Of a DNA stretch of 53,531 bases, positions 24,334 through 33,666 are shown one piece after another. The first letter of the stretch is position 1. The number at the start of each line of letters is the position of its first letter. The notes beneath the pieces are model-generated. The model was not told where the DNA came from. It searched no databases and saw nothing but the letters and a program-made list of their open reading frames with translations. Made by a program: the position numbers and the translations under genes. This stretch comes from an uncultured Phascolarctobacterium sp. (GTDB lineage Bacteria > Bacillota > Negativicutes > Acidaminococcales > Acidaminococcaceae): positions 1 to 53,531 of the forward strand of contig UQWM01000016.1 in the NCBI GenBank assembly GCA_900544795.1. The letters are read 5' to 3'.

Positions 24334-25575
24334 ATGAAAAAAATCGCTTTAGTCGGAGGTTATCTTATTGACGGTACAGGCAGCGAACCGCTGGCCAACT
24401 CACTGATATTGGTAGACGACAAAAAAATCGTTTATGCCGGCCCGATGCAGAAGATCGCTGCTGACTACGAACAACTCGACATTACCGGTAAGACCATTAT
24501 GCCCGGACTTATCGACACCCATCTGCACTTTTCAGGAAATTTGACTGATGACGATACCGAGTGGGTCTTGGAGGATCGAGTGCAAAAAACCGTTGTCGCC
24601 GTACAACAGGCTCACGAATGTTTGGAAAACGGCCTGACTACAGTAGGCGAAATCTCCTACTCGGGTCTGTCTATCCGCAATATGGTAGAGCAAGGCGTTA
24701 TGCAGGGTCCCCGCGTCGTCGGCACCGGCCTTGGCTTCTGCCGCACCTGCGGCCACGGCGATTCCCATAAGCTGCCCAGCTGGTACAACGAGCAGTCCCA
24801 TCCATGGGCAGAGCGTGTAGACGGCCCCTGGGACTTGCGCAAGGCAGTACGCAGAAGACTGCGCGAAAGCCCTGATGCTATCAAAATCTGGTCGACTGGC
24901 GGCGGTATCTGGCGCTGGGATCAAAAACTGGACCAGCATTATACCTTTGAAGAAATCAAAGCAGTCGTAGAAGAATGTAATATGGTAGGCATCCCCGTCT
25001 GGTCGCACGCTGAAGGCTACGGCGGTGCTCTGGACTCGGCTAAAGCCGGTGTGCATCTGATCATCCACGGTCAAACTCTCAACGATGAATGTCTGGATAT
25101 CATGGCTGAAAAAGGTATTTACTTCTGCCCGACGATCCAGTTCCTGAACGAATGGTTCAAAACCTACGCCCCGCCCTATATCCCCGAAGTCCACGACCAG
25201 TATCCCGGTGAGACCGTAGCCGAAAAAGAATTGAACCGCGTTTACGCTAATCTGCGCAAGGCTAAAGCAAAAGGTATTGGGCTGACGATAGGCTCTGACT
25301 CCTTCTGCTCTAGCCTGACACCTTACGGCACCACCGCTATCGGCGAAATGTATTCCTTTGTTGAAAAAGCAGGTATTTCGGAAATGGATACCCTGGTCGC
25401 CGCAACTAAAGTGGGCGCCGAAATGCTGAAGGTAGATACCATCACCGGTACGCTGGAAGCAGGCAAGTTTGCCGATATCCTCGTACTCGAAGGTAATCCG
25501 CTCGAAAACATTCGTGCCGTAGCTGTCGAAAATATGAAACTCATCATGAAAGAAGGTACCATCGTTAAGCAATAA
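24334..25575 (+). CDS. Metal-dependent amidohydrolase (imidazolonepropionase / Xaa-Pro dipeptidase-like)
   Basis: 413 residues. It has the amidohydrolase TIM barrel: GLIDTHLHF (HxH metal pair), KIWSTGGG (candidate bridging Lys), WSHAEGY and LIIHGQ histidines, and IGSDSF (Asp). N- and C-terminal beta-sandwich strands (LIDGTGSEP, GTLEAGKFADILVLEGNPL) frame the barrel. Related enzymes hydrolyse imidazolonepropionate or C-terminal residues of small peptides. AAAGGAGG precedes the ATG. It follows the interrupted permease by 47 bases, so the two probably formed an import-and-hydrolyse unit. Confidence 0.87.
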   Translation: MKKIALVGGYLIDGTGSEPLANSLILVDDKKIVYAGPMQKIAADYEQLDITGKTIMPGLIDTHLHFSGNLTDDDTEWVLEDRVQKTVVAVQQAHECLENGLTTVGEISYSGLSIRNMVEQGVMQGPRVVGTGLGFCRTCGHGDSHKLPSWYNEQSHPWAERVDGPWDLRKAVRRRLRESPDAIKIWSTGGGIWRWDQKLDQHYTFEEIKAVVEECNMVGIPVWSHAEGYGGALDSAKAGVHLIIHGQTLNDECLDIMAEKGIYFCPTIQFLNEWFKTYAPPYIPEVHDQYPGETVAEKELNRVYANLRKAKAKGIGLTIGSDSFCSSLTPYGTTAIGEMYSFVEKAGISEMDTLVAATKVGAEMLKVDTITGTLEAGKFADILVLEGNPLENIRAVAVENMKLIMKEGTIVKQ

Positions 25576-25630
25576 CCTTCTGCTACTTACTTGGGTGACA
25601 TTTACCACTTCTCCTACATCAGTTCCTCAA

Positions 25631-25663
25631 GCAAACGGAAGGGAAAATTTCCCTTCCGTTTGC
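25631..25663 (+). terminator. Terminator after the amidohydrolase gene
   Basis: A long palindrome (GCAAACGGAAGGGAAA and complement) is followed by TGCTTTT on the plus strand. Confidence 0.75.
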
Positions 25664-25681
25664 TGCTTTTACAAAAAAAGC

Positions 25682-25699
25682 CTGCCGCGCAAGCGGCAG
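25682..25699 (-). terminator. Terminator after the DUF1847 gene
   Basis: CTGCCGC / GCGGCAG stem with a GCAA loop, followed on the minus strand by GGC and a run of seven T. Confidence 0.75.
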
Positions 25700-25723
25700 A
25701 CTTTTAAAAAACTAAAACTCTCC

Positions 25724-26320
25724 TTACACTGTTCCCTCTTCTAAAATACCAAGCTTCCTGCGCCAGTAGCGTGAATAAACGGCACCGGCAGGGTTGTTTG
25801 CCAGCACACGGTCTTTGGTGATGATACTGGAAACTGGAGCCTTGGACTCCATGGTAAACAGCATATCGTGCCCGACGCATAAGCCGACAATAAAGTTCAG
25901 CTCCGTGCCGCCTTCATTCAGCAGGCGCGCCTGCACTTTAGGATTGCACATGGCTTCGCGCTGACAGGGTTTGATTTTTTCCAGCTCCATCATCTCTTTA
26001 TTGACGGAACAGACCTTACAGCAGACCGACTGCACTTCAAAACCCTGAGTTTTAAAATACTGGGCGCAGAAGTGGGCTTCATTAGCCAAACCGATACAAA
26101 AAGCGATGCCGACCTTTTTGATACCCATCTCTTTAGCGAAATAAACGCTTTCTTCAAGACGGGTCATCTTCAAATAGTTGCGGCTTTCGGTAGCGGACGA
26201 CGCACGCATCATTTTTTTATCTTCGTCAGTATAATACTCGTTGATTTCTTCGTGAGTGATACGGGTACAGTTCTGACCGCTGGTATAGCATTTGTGATGG
26301 GGACAAAAAGCACAATTCAT
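25724..26320 (-). CDS. DUF1847 cysteine-rich protein
   Basis: 198 residues with many cysteines. The N-terminal CAFCPHHKCYTSGQNC suggests a bound metal. Further thiols occur in FCIGLANEAHFC, VCCKVCSVNK and GLCVGHDMLF. The pattern matches the uncharacterised DUF1847 family of anaerobes; no enzymatic activity is assigned to it that I can name with confidence. AGGGAGG precedes the ATG. It stands alone, convergent with the amidohydrolase gene and divergent from the tetrapyrrole operon. Confidence 0.8.
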   Translation of the reverse strand: MNCAFCPHHKCYTSGQNCTRITHEEINEYYTDEDKKMMRASSATESRNYLKMTRLEESVYFAKEMGIKKVGIAFCIGLANEAHFCAQYFKTQGFEVQSVCCKVCSVNKEMMELEKIKPCQREAMCNPKVQARLLNEGGTELNFIVGLCVGHDMLFTMESKAPVSSIITKDRVLANNPAGAVYSRYWRRKLGILEEGTV

Positions 26321-26537
26321 AAGTCATTCCTCCCTGAGCAGTTTGTTAGTTACAAGTAAGTATTCGCTGCCAAAACAGCAAATCCTTTTTCCAATATCAA
26401 ATAGTAATCGCTAACACTATTTTCCCGCTCTGCAACGTTCTTTTAACTGGAAATAAATCCTAATTTATGATATCATAGTTGTTGTATTTTTTAACATTTA
26501 AGCCGCTTCGGCATTTATTTTTAGCAGGCAGGTATTT

Positions 26538-27197
26538 ATGAAAAAAAACGCTTTCAGCTATCCAGCGATGCTGGATCTCGACAACAGAAAATGTGTCATC
26601 ATCGGCGGTGGCAAGGTGGCTGTACGCAAGGCTTTGACCCTAATCGAAGCAGGTGCAGCCCTGACCGTTGTCACCCCAAAAGCTGACCCTCAGCTGCTGG
26701 CTTTGGCTAAGACCGGCCTTTTGCAGCTGGAACAGCGCGCTTATACGGAAGCTGACCTGCAAGACGCTTTCATCACCGTTGCCGCCACCGGCGACTTTGC
26801 CCTTAACCGCCAAATAGCCGTTGCGGCGCCTTGCTTGTGCAATGTAGTGACAGAACCGGCACTGGGCAATTTTAGCGTACCGGCAGCCGTTAGAAACGGT
26901 GCGCTGACCTTTACCCTGTCTACCGGCGGTATGCCGGCACTGACCCGAGTCCTGGCACGCGACTTGAAAGAATATTACGGCGAAGATTTTGCCGCTTTTA
27001 ACGATTTTTTGCAGGAACTGCGGCTGGAGTTGAAAACAACCGCCAGCACCCCTGAAGAACGCACCGCCTTCTGGCGCCAGACTTTAACTCAATCGGTCAT
27101 TGACCTGCTACACGCAGGCAAAGGAGACCAGGCAAAGGAGACCATTACTGATGCAGCTAATCGTTTTAGGCTTGAATCACAAAACCGCACCCGTTGA
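26538..27197 (+). CDS. sirC: Precorrin-2 dehydrogenase / sirohydrochlorin synthase (CysG N-domain type)
   Basis: 219 residues. An N-terminal NAD-binding fold has VIIGGGKVAVRKALTLIEAGA. FSVPAAVRNGALTFTLSTGG and PALTRVLARDLKEYYG match the family's dimerisation and catalytic part. The enzyme oxidises precorrin-2 to sirohydrochlorin, the branch point to sirohaem and, through CbiK, to cobalamin. It leads the tetrapyrrole operon. Its last 47 bases overlap the start of hemA in another frame. Confidence 0.87.
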   Translation: MKKNAFSYPAMLDLDNRKCVIIGGGKVAVRKALTLIEAGAALTVVTPKADPQLLALAKTGLLQLEQRAYTEADLQDAFITVAATGDFALNRQIAVAAPCLCNVVTEPALGNFSVPAAVRNGALTFTLSTGGMPALTRVLARDLKEYYGEDFAAFNDFLQELRLELKTTASTPEERTAFWRQTLTQSVIDLLHAGKGDQAKETITDAANRFRLESQNRTR

Positions 27198-28458
27198 AGT
27201 CCGTGAACGGTTCAATTTTTCGCAGGACAGAACGGTCCGTGTGTTGCGGCGTTTGATCAATAATGATAATATCGACGAAGCAGTTTTGCTTTCGACCTGT
27301 AACCGCACTGAGCTTTATATGGTAATGGAAGACCCCACTGCAGGCGTTGCTTTGATCCGTACTCTGCTGCGGCATTTGGCAGGCGAGCAGTATAAACCGG
27401 ACTATTTTTATAATCTGACCGGCATCAACTGTGTTCGCCATCTGTTTACTGTCGCCTCCAGCCTTGATTCACTGATTATCGGCGAGGGGCAAATATTGAG
27501 CCAGATCAAGAGTGCCTATAATCTATCCCGCAGCCGAGGCATGACTGATACCCTGCTCAATACGGTCTTCAACCGTGCCATCACCGTCGGCAAACGAGTG
27601 CGCACCGAAACCAAGATCGCTTACAGTTCGGTCTCTGTTTCTTCGGCGGCCGTAGATTTAGCTATCGACGTGGTCGGTGACCTGACCCAGGCCAATATTT
27701 TAGTGCTGGGTGCCGGACGCATGAGTGAACTTACAGCCCGCCATCTGATCGACAAAGGCGCCAAAACTATTTTCGTCAGCAACCGTAATCTGGACCATGC
27801 CAAAGAATTGGCCGAAAAATTCCGGGGCACGGCTATCCCTTATAACGATTTTATGCAACAGGCCATCCGCTCCGATATCATCATTACCTCGACCGGCGCA
27901 CCTCATTATGTGATCACTGAAGAGGGAGTCCGCGATATTATACCCCAGCGCGGCGGCAAGCCGCTTATTTTAGTGGATATAGCCGTGCCACGTGACGTGG
28001 ACCCTTTGGTAGGAGAAATCGAAGGCGTGACCTTATATAACATCGATGACCTGGAAGGCGTCGTAGATATGAATAAGAATTTCCGTTCTTCCGAAGCTAA
28101 GGTAGCCGAGGGCATCATCGAGAACGGTATCGAATCCTTAAAGGAGCGGCTGAGCTATCTATCCATGCGGCCCGTAATGGTGCAGCTGCATGAAAAAATG
28201 AACTTCCTGCGGCAAAAGGTTTTGAAGCGGGCTTTTGCCAAGCTGCCGAACCTGACTGACAAAGAGCGCCGCATCATCGACATTATGACCCAGCGCCTGG
28301 AGCACAAGTTCCTGCGCGAACCCATGATGGCCATGAACAGCGCGGCCGGTACGGAAGACGAAGAACGTTACAGAGATATGATCTGCGAGTTATTTTTGCT
28401 CAACGATTCGGGAGAGGACTACATAGGCGATGAAAACAAATTTGATTATTGGGACTAG
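27151..28458 (+). CDS. hemA: Glutamyl-tRNA reductase
   Basis: 435 residues from the ATG reading MQLIVLGLNHKTAPVEVRERF, the canonical start of the family, with AAAGGAG ahead. The nucleophile is Cys50 in STCNRTELY. An NADPH domain (VLGAGRMSELTARHL) and the C-terminal dimerisation helices follow. It reduces glutamyl-tRNA to glutamate semialdehyde, the first committed step of C5-pathway tetrapyrrole synthesis. It overlaps sirC by 47 bases and hemC by 29, a tightly coupled arrangement. Confidence 0.93.
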   Translation: MQLIVLGLNHKTAPVEVRERFNFSQDRTVRVLRRLINNDNIDEAVLLSTCNRTELYMVMEDPTAGVALIRTLLRHLAGEQYKPDYFYNLTGINCVRHLFTVASSLDSLIIGEGQILSQIKSAYNLSRSRGMTDTLLNTVFNRAITVGKRVRTETKIAYSSVSVSSAAVDLAIDVVGDLTQANILVLGAGRMSELTARHLIDKGAKTIFVSNRNLDHAKELAEKFRGTAIPYNDFMQQAIRSDIIITSTGAPHYVITEEGVRDIIPQRGGKPLILVDIAVPRDVDPLVGEIEGVTLYNIDDLEGVVDMNKNFRSSEAKVAEGIIENGIESLKERLSYLSMRPVMVQLHEKMNFLRQKVLKRAFAKLPNLTDKERRIIDIMTQRLEHKFLREPMMAMNSAAGTEDEERYRDMICELFLLNDSGEDYIGDENKFDYWD

Positions 28459-29350
28459 GCAAAGCCTGCTGGCGTTATGGCAAAGCAATCATATTGCCGC
28501 CCGCCTGCGCGAGCAGTACCCGGAATGTACGGTGACACTGAAAAAGATCATTACCAAGGGCGACCGTATTTTAGATGTGCCACTGGCCAAGATCGGCGGC
28601 AAGGGCCTGTTTACCAAGGAATTGGAAACAGCACTGCTGGACGGCGAGATAGACCTGGCCGTCCACAGCCTGAAGGATATGCCTACCGTTTTACCGGAGG
28701 GCCTGTGCCTGACGGCGATCACCGAACGCGCCAATGCCGGCGATGCCTTTGTCAGCAACAAATATGCTTCTATCGAAGCACTGCCTCAGGGAGCAGTCCT
28801 GGGCACATCAAGCCTGCGCCGCAAGGCCCAGCTTTTAGCGGCCCGTCCCGATCTGACCATCGTTGATTTGCGCGGTAATGTGGATACCCGCCTGCGCAAG
28901 CTGGACGAAGGCCAGATGGACGCGATCATTTTAGCTGCCGCAGGCCTGCACCGTTTGGGCTACGGCGACCGTATCAAAGAGATCATCCCCCACAGCTTCT
29001 GCCTACCGGCAGTCGGTCAGGGTGCTTTAGCCATTGAATGCTGCACCGCCAACACCGAGGTCAGACAGATGCTGGATTTTTTAAACGATTTGCCTACTAA
29101 GCAGGCCACCGATGCCGAGCGTTCCTTCCTGGGACTTATCGAAGGCGGCTGTCAGGTGCCTATCGGCGTCCACGCCGTTACCGCAGGCAGCAGCATCACC
29201 GTCGAGGCGATCATCGCTTCGCTGGACGGCAGCACAGTTTTACGCGATACTATCCAGGGCGAAGCAGCCGACGCTGCACGACTTGGTCAAAAGCTTGGCA
29301 ATAAAATGTTAGATCAGGGCGGCCGTGCAATCCTCGCCGAGATCATGTAA
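28430..29350 (+). CDS. hemC: Hydroxymethylbilane synthase (porphobilinogen deaminase)
   Basis: 306 residues. IGTRQSLLALWQSN opens the protein. DLAVHSLKDMPT holds the catalytic Asp, GTSSLRRKAQL binds the acetate and propionate side chains, and Cys241 in GGCQVPIG carries the dipyrromethane cofactor. It joins four porphobilinogen units into hydroxymethylbilane. Its ATG lies inside the end of hemA. Confidence 0.94.
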   Translation: MKTNLIIGTRQSLLALWQSNHIAARLREQYPECTVTLKKIITKGDRILDVPLAKIGGKGLFTKELETALLDGEIDLAVHSLKDMPTVLPEGLCLTAITERANAGDAFVSNKYASIEALPQGAVLGTSSLRRKAQLLAARPDLTIVDLRGNVDTRLRKLDEGQMDAIILAAAGLHRLGYGDRIKEIIPHSFCLPAVGQGALAIECCTANTEVRQMLDFLNDLPTKQATDAERSFLGLIEGGCQVPIGVHAVTAGSSITVEAIIASLDGSTVLRDTIQGEAADAARLGQKLGNKMLDQGGRAILAEIM

Positions 29351-29362
29351 GGAGAGAAACAA

Positions 29363-30880
29363 ATGACAAAACAGGGAAAAGTTTACTTGATCGGTGCAGG
29401 CCCCGGCGACCCCGGTCTGCTTTCTATCAAAGCTATGGAATGTTTACAGACTGCCGACGCTGTTGTTTACGACCGTTTGGCCGACCCCAGGATCCTGGCC
29501 TATGCCCGTCCCGACGCAGAGATGGTTTATGTAGGCAAGGCTTCAGCCAACCACACCATGCGCCAGCCCGATATCAACAAACTGCTGGTGCAACTGGCTG
29601 CTGCTGGCAAAACCGTGGCTCGTCTTAAAGGCGGCGATCCGTTCGTATTCGGCCGTGGCGGTGAAGAGGCTATCGAGCTGTTAGAAGCAGGGCTGTCCTT
29701 TGAGTTCGTCCCCGGGGTGACTTCCGCTATCGCGGTAGCCGAATATGCCGGTATCCCCGTTACCCACCGTCATGTAGCGACTTCCTTTGCCGTTATCACA
29801 GGCCACGAGGACCCAACCAAAGGAGAATCGACCATTAACTGGAGCGGCCTGGCCACTTCTGTGGATACGTTGGTCTTTTTGATGGGCGTCGAAAACCTGA
29901 CTAATATCACTAAAAACCTGATCGCCAACGGCCGCAGTGCCGATACCCCGGCAGCCGTTATCCGCTGGGGCACCAAACCCGAGCAGCGCACCCTGATCAC
30001 TACGGTGGGCAGTGCGGCAGCCGATGTGGCCGCCGCCAATTTGAAACCGCCTGCCATCTTTATCGTTGGCAACGTAGTCAAGCTGCGCGATCAGCTGCAA
30101 TGGTTCGACAACAAGCCGCTGTTTGGCAAAACTATTGTTGTGACCCGGGCCCGTGCCCAGGCCAGCGCTTTGACTAAACAGTTGGAAGCAGCAGGCGCCC
30201 GCGTTATCGAAGCGCCCGCCATCAAGATCATGCCAGCAGCAGATTATGCGCCGCTGGATAAAGCTATCGAAAATCTTAAATCCTATAAATGGCTGGTGTT
30301 GACCAGTGCCAATGGCGTTACCGCGTTCTTTGAGCGTTTGCATAACGCTGGCCTTGACAGCCGCAGTCTGGCAGAAGTAAAAATTGCCGCTATCGGCAGT
30401 GAAACCGCCAAGTCCCTGACCGACTATGGCATTACCGCCGATCTGGTGCCGTCAGCCTTCAAAGCCGAGGAACTGGCAGAAGCACTGGCTTCCGAACTGG
30501 TTGTTGGCGACAAGATCCTGCTGGCACGTGCCAAAGTGGCCCGCGAAGTACTGCCCGAAAGCCTGCGTGCTTTAGGAGCCAGCGTCGACGTAGTAACAGC
30601 TTATGAAACCGTCGCTTCCTTAGAGAATAAAGATGAACTACTGGGCGCACTGCAAAACGGCGAGGTTGATTTGGTTACTTTCACCAGCTCTTCTACTGTT
30701 ACCAATCTGCTGGAATCACTGGCAGAAAACAAAGACCTGATCAATAATATCACCATCGCGGCTATTGGCCCCATTACCGCCGATACCTGCCGTAAAAATA
30801 AGCTTGAGCCTGCTATAGTAGCCGATAATTTTACTATCACAGGCTTGACCGAAGCAATCCAAAGTTATTATAAGGAGTGA
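29363..30880 (+). CDS. cobA-hemD: Fused uroporphyrinogen-III methyltransferase / uroporphyrinogen-III synthase
   Basis: 505 residues in two domains. Residues 1 to about 245 are CobA/SUMT: VYLIGAGPGDPGLLSIKA, VARLKGGDPFVFGRGGEE and VTHRHVATSFAVITGH. Residues from about 253 to the end are HemD: GKTIVVTRARAQASALTKQL, WLVLTSANGVTAFFERL and VTFTSSSTVTNLL. It closes hydroxymethylbilane to uroporphyrinogen III and methylates it to precorrin-2. The fusion is common in Firmicutes and directs flux toward corrinoid or sirohaem. AAGGAG lies ahead of the ATG. Confidence 0.93.
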   Translation: MTKQGKVYLIGAGPGDPGLLSIKAMECLQTADAVVYDRLADPRILAYARPDAEMVYVGKASANHTMRQPDINKLLVQLAAAGKTVARLKGGDPFVFGRGGEEAIELLEAGLSFEFVPGVTSAIAVAEYAGIPVTHRHVATSFAVITGHEDPTKGESTINWSGLATSVDTLVFLMGVENLTNITKNLIANGRSADTPAAVIRWGTKPEQRTLITTVGSAAADVAAANLKPPAIFIVGNVVKLRDQLQWFDNKPLFGKTIVVTRARAQASALTKQLEAAGARVIEAPAIKIMPAADYAPLDKAIENLKSYKWLVLTSANGVTAFFERLHNAGLDSRSLAEVKIAAIGSETAKSLTDYGITADLVPSAFKAEELAEALASELVVGDKILLARAKVAREVLPESLRALGASVDVVTAYETVASLENKDELLGALQNGEVDLVTFTSSSTVTNLLESLAENKDLINNITIAAIGPITADTCRKNKLEPAIVADNFTITGLTEAIQSYYKE

Positions 30881-30885
30881 TCAGT

Positions 30886-31866
30886 ATGGGCTTTCCTATT
30901 TACCGTCCCCGCCGCCTGCGCGCTACCGAGAATCTGCGCAGTATGATCCGCGAGACTGAGCTTTCCGTAAAAGACCTTATCTATCCTTTATTTGTAGTGC
31001 CCGGAACCGGCGTCAAAAACGAGATCGAATCCCTGCCCGGCAATTATCACTGGTCTTTAGACCGTTTGCCTGAAGTTTTACAGGAGCTGGACGAACTGGG
31101 TGTTCCCGCCGTGATCCTGTTTGGTATCCCCTCTTATAAAAACGCTACCGGCAGCAGTGCCTGGGACGCAGAAGAACCTGTGCAGCAAGCTTGCCGCCTT
31201 ATCAAAACCTCTCACCCAGAGATGATAGTAGTTACTGACGCCTGCCTGTGCGAGTATACCGAGCACGGCCACTGCGGCGTTCTGGAAAACGGCTGTACCG
31301 TCAATAACGATGAGACTTTACCACTGCTGGCAAAGGTAGCCGTATCGCACGCTCAAGCAGGCGCAGATATCGTTGCACCCTCTAATATGATGGACGGCTA
31401 TGTGAAAGTTATGCGCAAAGCGCTGGATGAAGCAGGTTTCAGCAATGTGGCTTTGATGGCCTATTCCGCTAAATATGCTTCCGCCTACTACGGCCCCTTC
31501 CGTGCCGCTGCCGATTCCGCACCGTCCGCTGGTGACCGCAAGGGCTACCAGATGGACCCGGGCAACAGCGACGAAGCACTGCGCGAAGTAGCACTGGACA
31601 TTGAAGAAGGCGCTGATATCGTAATGGTCAAACCTGCTTTGGCTTTTATGGATATCATACGCCGCGTCAAAGATACCTTTAACCGTCCCCTGTGCGTTTA
31701 TAACGTCAGCGGCGAGTACGCCATGGTCAAGGCAGCTGCCGCCAAAGGCTGGATCGACGAGCAGCGTATCGTTATGGAGACCATGCTCGGCTTTAAACGT
31801 GCCGGAGCTAAAATGATCATCACCTATCATGCCCTGGATGTAGCCAAATGGCTGCAGGGCAAATAA
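30886..31866 (+). CDS. hemB: Delta-aminolevulinic acid dehydratase (porphobilinogen synthase)
   Basis: 326 residues from the ATG with AAGGAG 8 bases upstream; an in-frame GTG three codons earlier is inside the ribosome site. Both Schiff-base lysines are visible (MAYSAKYASA and MVKPALAFMD). The Zn-binding Cys cluster is DACLCEYTEHGHCG. It condenses two aminolevulinate molecules to porphobilinogen. It starts 6 bases after the stop of the cobA-hemD gene. Confidence 0.94.
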   Translation: MGFPIYRPRRLRATENLRSMIRETELSVKDLIYPLFVVPGTGVKNEIESLPGNYHWSLDRLPEVLQELDELGVPAVILFGIPSYKNATGSSAWDAEEPVQQACRLIKTSHPEMIVVTDACLCEYTEHGHCGVLENGCTVNNDETLPLLAKVAVSHAQAGADIVAPSNMMDGYVKVMRKALDEAGFSNVALMAYSAKYASAYYGPFRAAADSAPSAGDRKGYQMDPGNSDEALREVALDIEEGADIVMVKPALAFMDIIRRVKDTFNRPLCVYNVSGEYAMVKAAAAKGWIDEQRIVMETMLGFKRAGAKMIITYHALDVAKWLQGK

Positions 31867-31878
31867 GGAGGCACCAGC

Positions 31879-33177
31879 ATGGAACACAGCAAATCCCAGG
31901 CAGCCTTTGCCGAAGCTAAACAGTACATTCCCGGCGGCGTCAACAGCCCCGTCCGTTCCTTCCGCAGCGTCGGCGGCATCCCGCCCATCATTGCCAAGGG
32001 CGGCGGCAGCAAGCTGACCGACATCGACGGCAACGAATATATCGATTATGTGCTTTCCTATGGACCGCTGCTTTTAGGCCACGCCCATCCCCAGGTTACC
32101 GAAGCCATCCAGCAGGCAGCAGCCAAGGGTTCTTCCTACGGTGCACCGACACTGGCCGAGACAGAATTGGCTAAGCTGCTATGCGCCCTCGTACCTTCTA
32201 TGGAAATGGTGCGGATGGTCAACAGCGGTACCGAAGCCACTATGAGCGCCCTGCGTCTGGCGCGCGCTTATACGGGACGTGAGAGCATCGTTAAATTCAT
32301 CGGCTGTTATCACGGCCACCACGACAGCCTGCTGGTAAAAGCAGGCAGCGGCGCCGCCACTTTAGGCGTGCCCGACAGCCCCGGCGTCCCTAAAGGCGTT
32401 GCGGCCAACACCATCACCGTACCCTTTAACGACAAAGCCGCTTTAAAAGTCGCCTTTGCCGCTAAAGGTGAAGATATCGCCGCAGTCATCCTGGAACCGA
32501 CACCTGGTAATATGGGTTTGGTGTTGCCACAGGACGGTTTTCTGGAATTCATTCGTGAGATCACGCATAAATATGGCGCATTGCTCATCTGCGACGAGGT
32601 CATGTCCGGCTTCCGCAGCAGCGAAAGCTCCTCACAGGGTCTGTATGGCATCGATCCCGACATCACCTGCTTAGGCAAGGTCATCGGCGGCGGGCTGCCT
32701 GTAGCAGCTTACGGAGGCAAACGCTACATTATGGAACAGGTCGCTCCTGTCGGGCCTATGTATCAGGCTGGCACATTGAGCGGTAATCCGCTGGCTATGG
32801 CCGCCGGTATTGCTAACCTTACCTATATGCGCGAAAACGATGTTTGCAGCAAGCTTGAGAGTATGACGGCGATCCTGACCGGCGGCCTGGAACGTGCGGC
32901 AGCTAAAGCCGGCGTCCCTGTACAGGTGCATCGTCTGGGCTCTATGTTCACCATCTTCTTTACTGATAAAGAAGTTTATGACTATGACAGTGCCTGCACC
33001 AGCGATTTGGACTCTTTCCGCATCTATTTCCACAGTATGCTGGAGCAGGGCATTTACCTGCCGCCATCCCAGTTTGAAACTAACTTTTTATCTTTGGCTC
33101 ATACACCCGAAGATATCGAAAAAACCTTACAGGCCGCAGCCAACGCTTTTACAGCTGTTGCCGCAGCAAAAAAATAA
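31879..33177 (+). CDS. hemL: Glutamate-1-semialdehyde 2,1-aminomutase
   Basis: 432 residues of a class III PLP aminotransferase. FIPGG-type start (YIPGGVNSPVRSF), NSGTEATMSALRLARA, CYHGHHDSLL, LICDEVMSGFR and the PLP lysine in GKVIGGGLPVAAYGG are all present. It converts glutamate semialdehyde to aminolevulinate, linking HemA to HemB. It closes the operon. GGAGG precedes the ATG and a strong terminator follows. Confidence 0.94.
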   Translation: MEHSKSQAAFAEAKQYIPGGVNSPVRSFRSVGGIPPIIAKGGGSKLTDIDGNEYIDYVLSYGPLLLGHAHPQVTEAIQQAAAKGSSYGAPTLAETELAKLLCALVPSMEMVRMVNSGTEATMSALRLARAYTGRESIVKFIGCYHGHHDSLLVKAGSGAATLGVPDSPGVPKGVAANTITVPFNDKAALKVAFAAKGEDIAAVILEPTPGNMGLVLPQDGFLEFIREITHKYGALLICDEVMSGFRSSESSSQGLYGIDPDITCLGKVIGGGLPVAAYGGKRYIMEQVAPVGPMYQAGTLSGNPLAMAAGIANLTYMRENDVCSKLESMTAILTGGLERAAAKAGVPVQVHRLGSMFTIFFTDKEVYDYDSACTSDLDSFRIYFHSMLEQGIYLPPSQFETNFLSLAHTPEDIEKTLQAAANAFTAVAAAKK

Positions 33178-33190
33178 CTGTTGTTTAAAT

Positions 33191-33226
33191 AAAAAGCATC
33201 ATAACCAAAAGGTTATGATGCTTTTT
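33191..33226 (+). terminator. Terminator of the tetrapyrrole operon
   Basis: AAAAAGCATCATAACC / GGTTATGATGCTTTTTT with an AAAA loop, 13 bases after the hemL stop. It may also serve the convergent gene. Confidence 0.92.
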
Positions 33227-33237
33227 TGTTATGCTGA

Positions 33238-33666
33238 TTATTTTTGTTCCTGTTTCGGTGCTTCCAACGGAGCGAAAATAAATTCGGTCAATTTGTCTTC
33301 TTTGTTAAAGCCGTAGATCACACGTACTAACTGCTGCTTGCTGTAGCTGCCTAAATATGTCAACCGATCGCCCTGATCAAACCGTTCGAAAGCAACAAAC
33401 TTCATTTCTTTCATAGTTCCTAAAGTATCTTTGACTTGTTTCTGCAAAGCCGCAAAAGCTTTGGCATCCATTTTTTGTTTCAATTCAGGACTAAAACCGC
33501 TAGCGGCGCCTGCGTAACCGGTTTCATCGGCTATATTCAGAGCTGCTACAAATTTATCGACGACTTTCTGCTGTTTATTCAAGTCATTGCCGTCACCGGC
33601 GGCAAAACATACTGTTGCCATTGCCATTGTCAAAACCACAGTCACCAGCATTAATAATTTTTTCAT
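33238..33666 (-). CDS. Secreted hypothetical protein (possible DUF4019-like)
   Basis: 142 residues. A signal peptide (KKLLMLVTVVLTMAMATVCFA, cut near AAG) leads to a small alpha/beta domain with helix KQQKVVDKFVAALNIAD, helix AFAALQKQVKDTLG and a beta-rich end (FVAFERFDQGDRLTYLGSY, LVRVIYGF). The layout recalls DUF4019/NTF2-like periplasmic proteins, but I do not recognise a function. GAGAGGA precedes the ATG. It is monocistronic and convergent with hemL. Confidence 0.65.
   Translation of the reverse strand: MKKLLMLVTVVLTMAMATVCFAAGDGNDLNKQQKVVDKFVAALNIADETGYAGAASGFSPELKQKMDAKAFAALQKQVKDTLGTMKEMKFVAFERFDQGDRLTYLGSYSKQQLVRVIYGFNKEDKLTEFIFAPLEAPKQEQK

Noticed and set aside
24532..25608. Open frame of about 358 codons on the minus strand
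   Set aside because: It is antisense to the amidohydrolase gene, which has clear catalytic motifs and a strong ribosome site.
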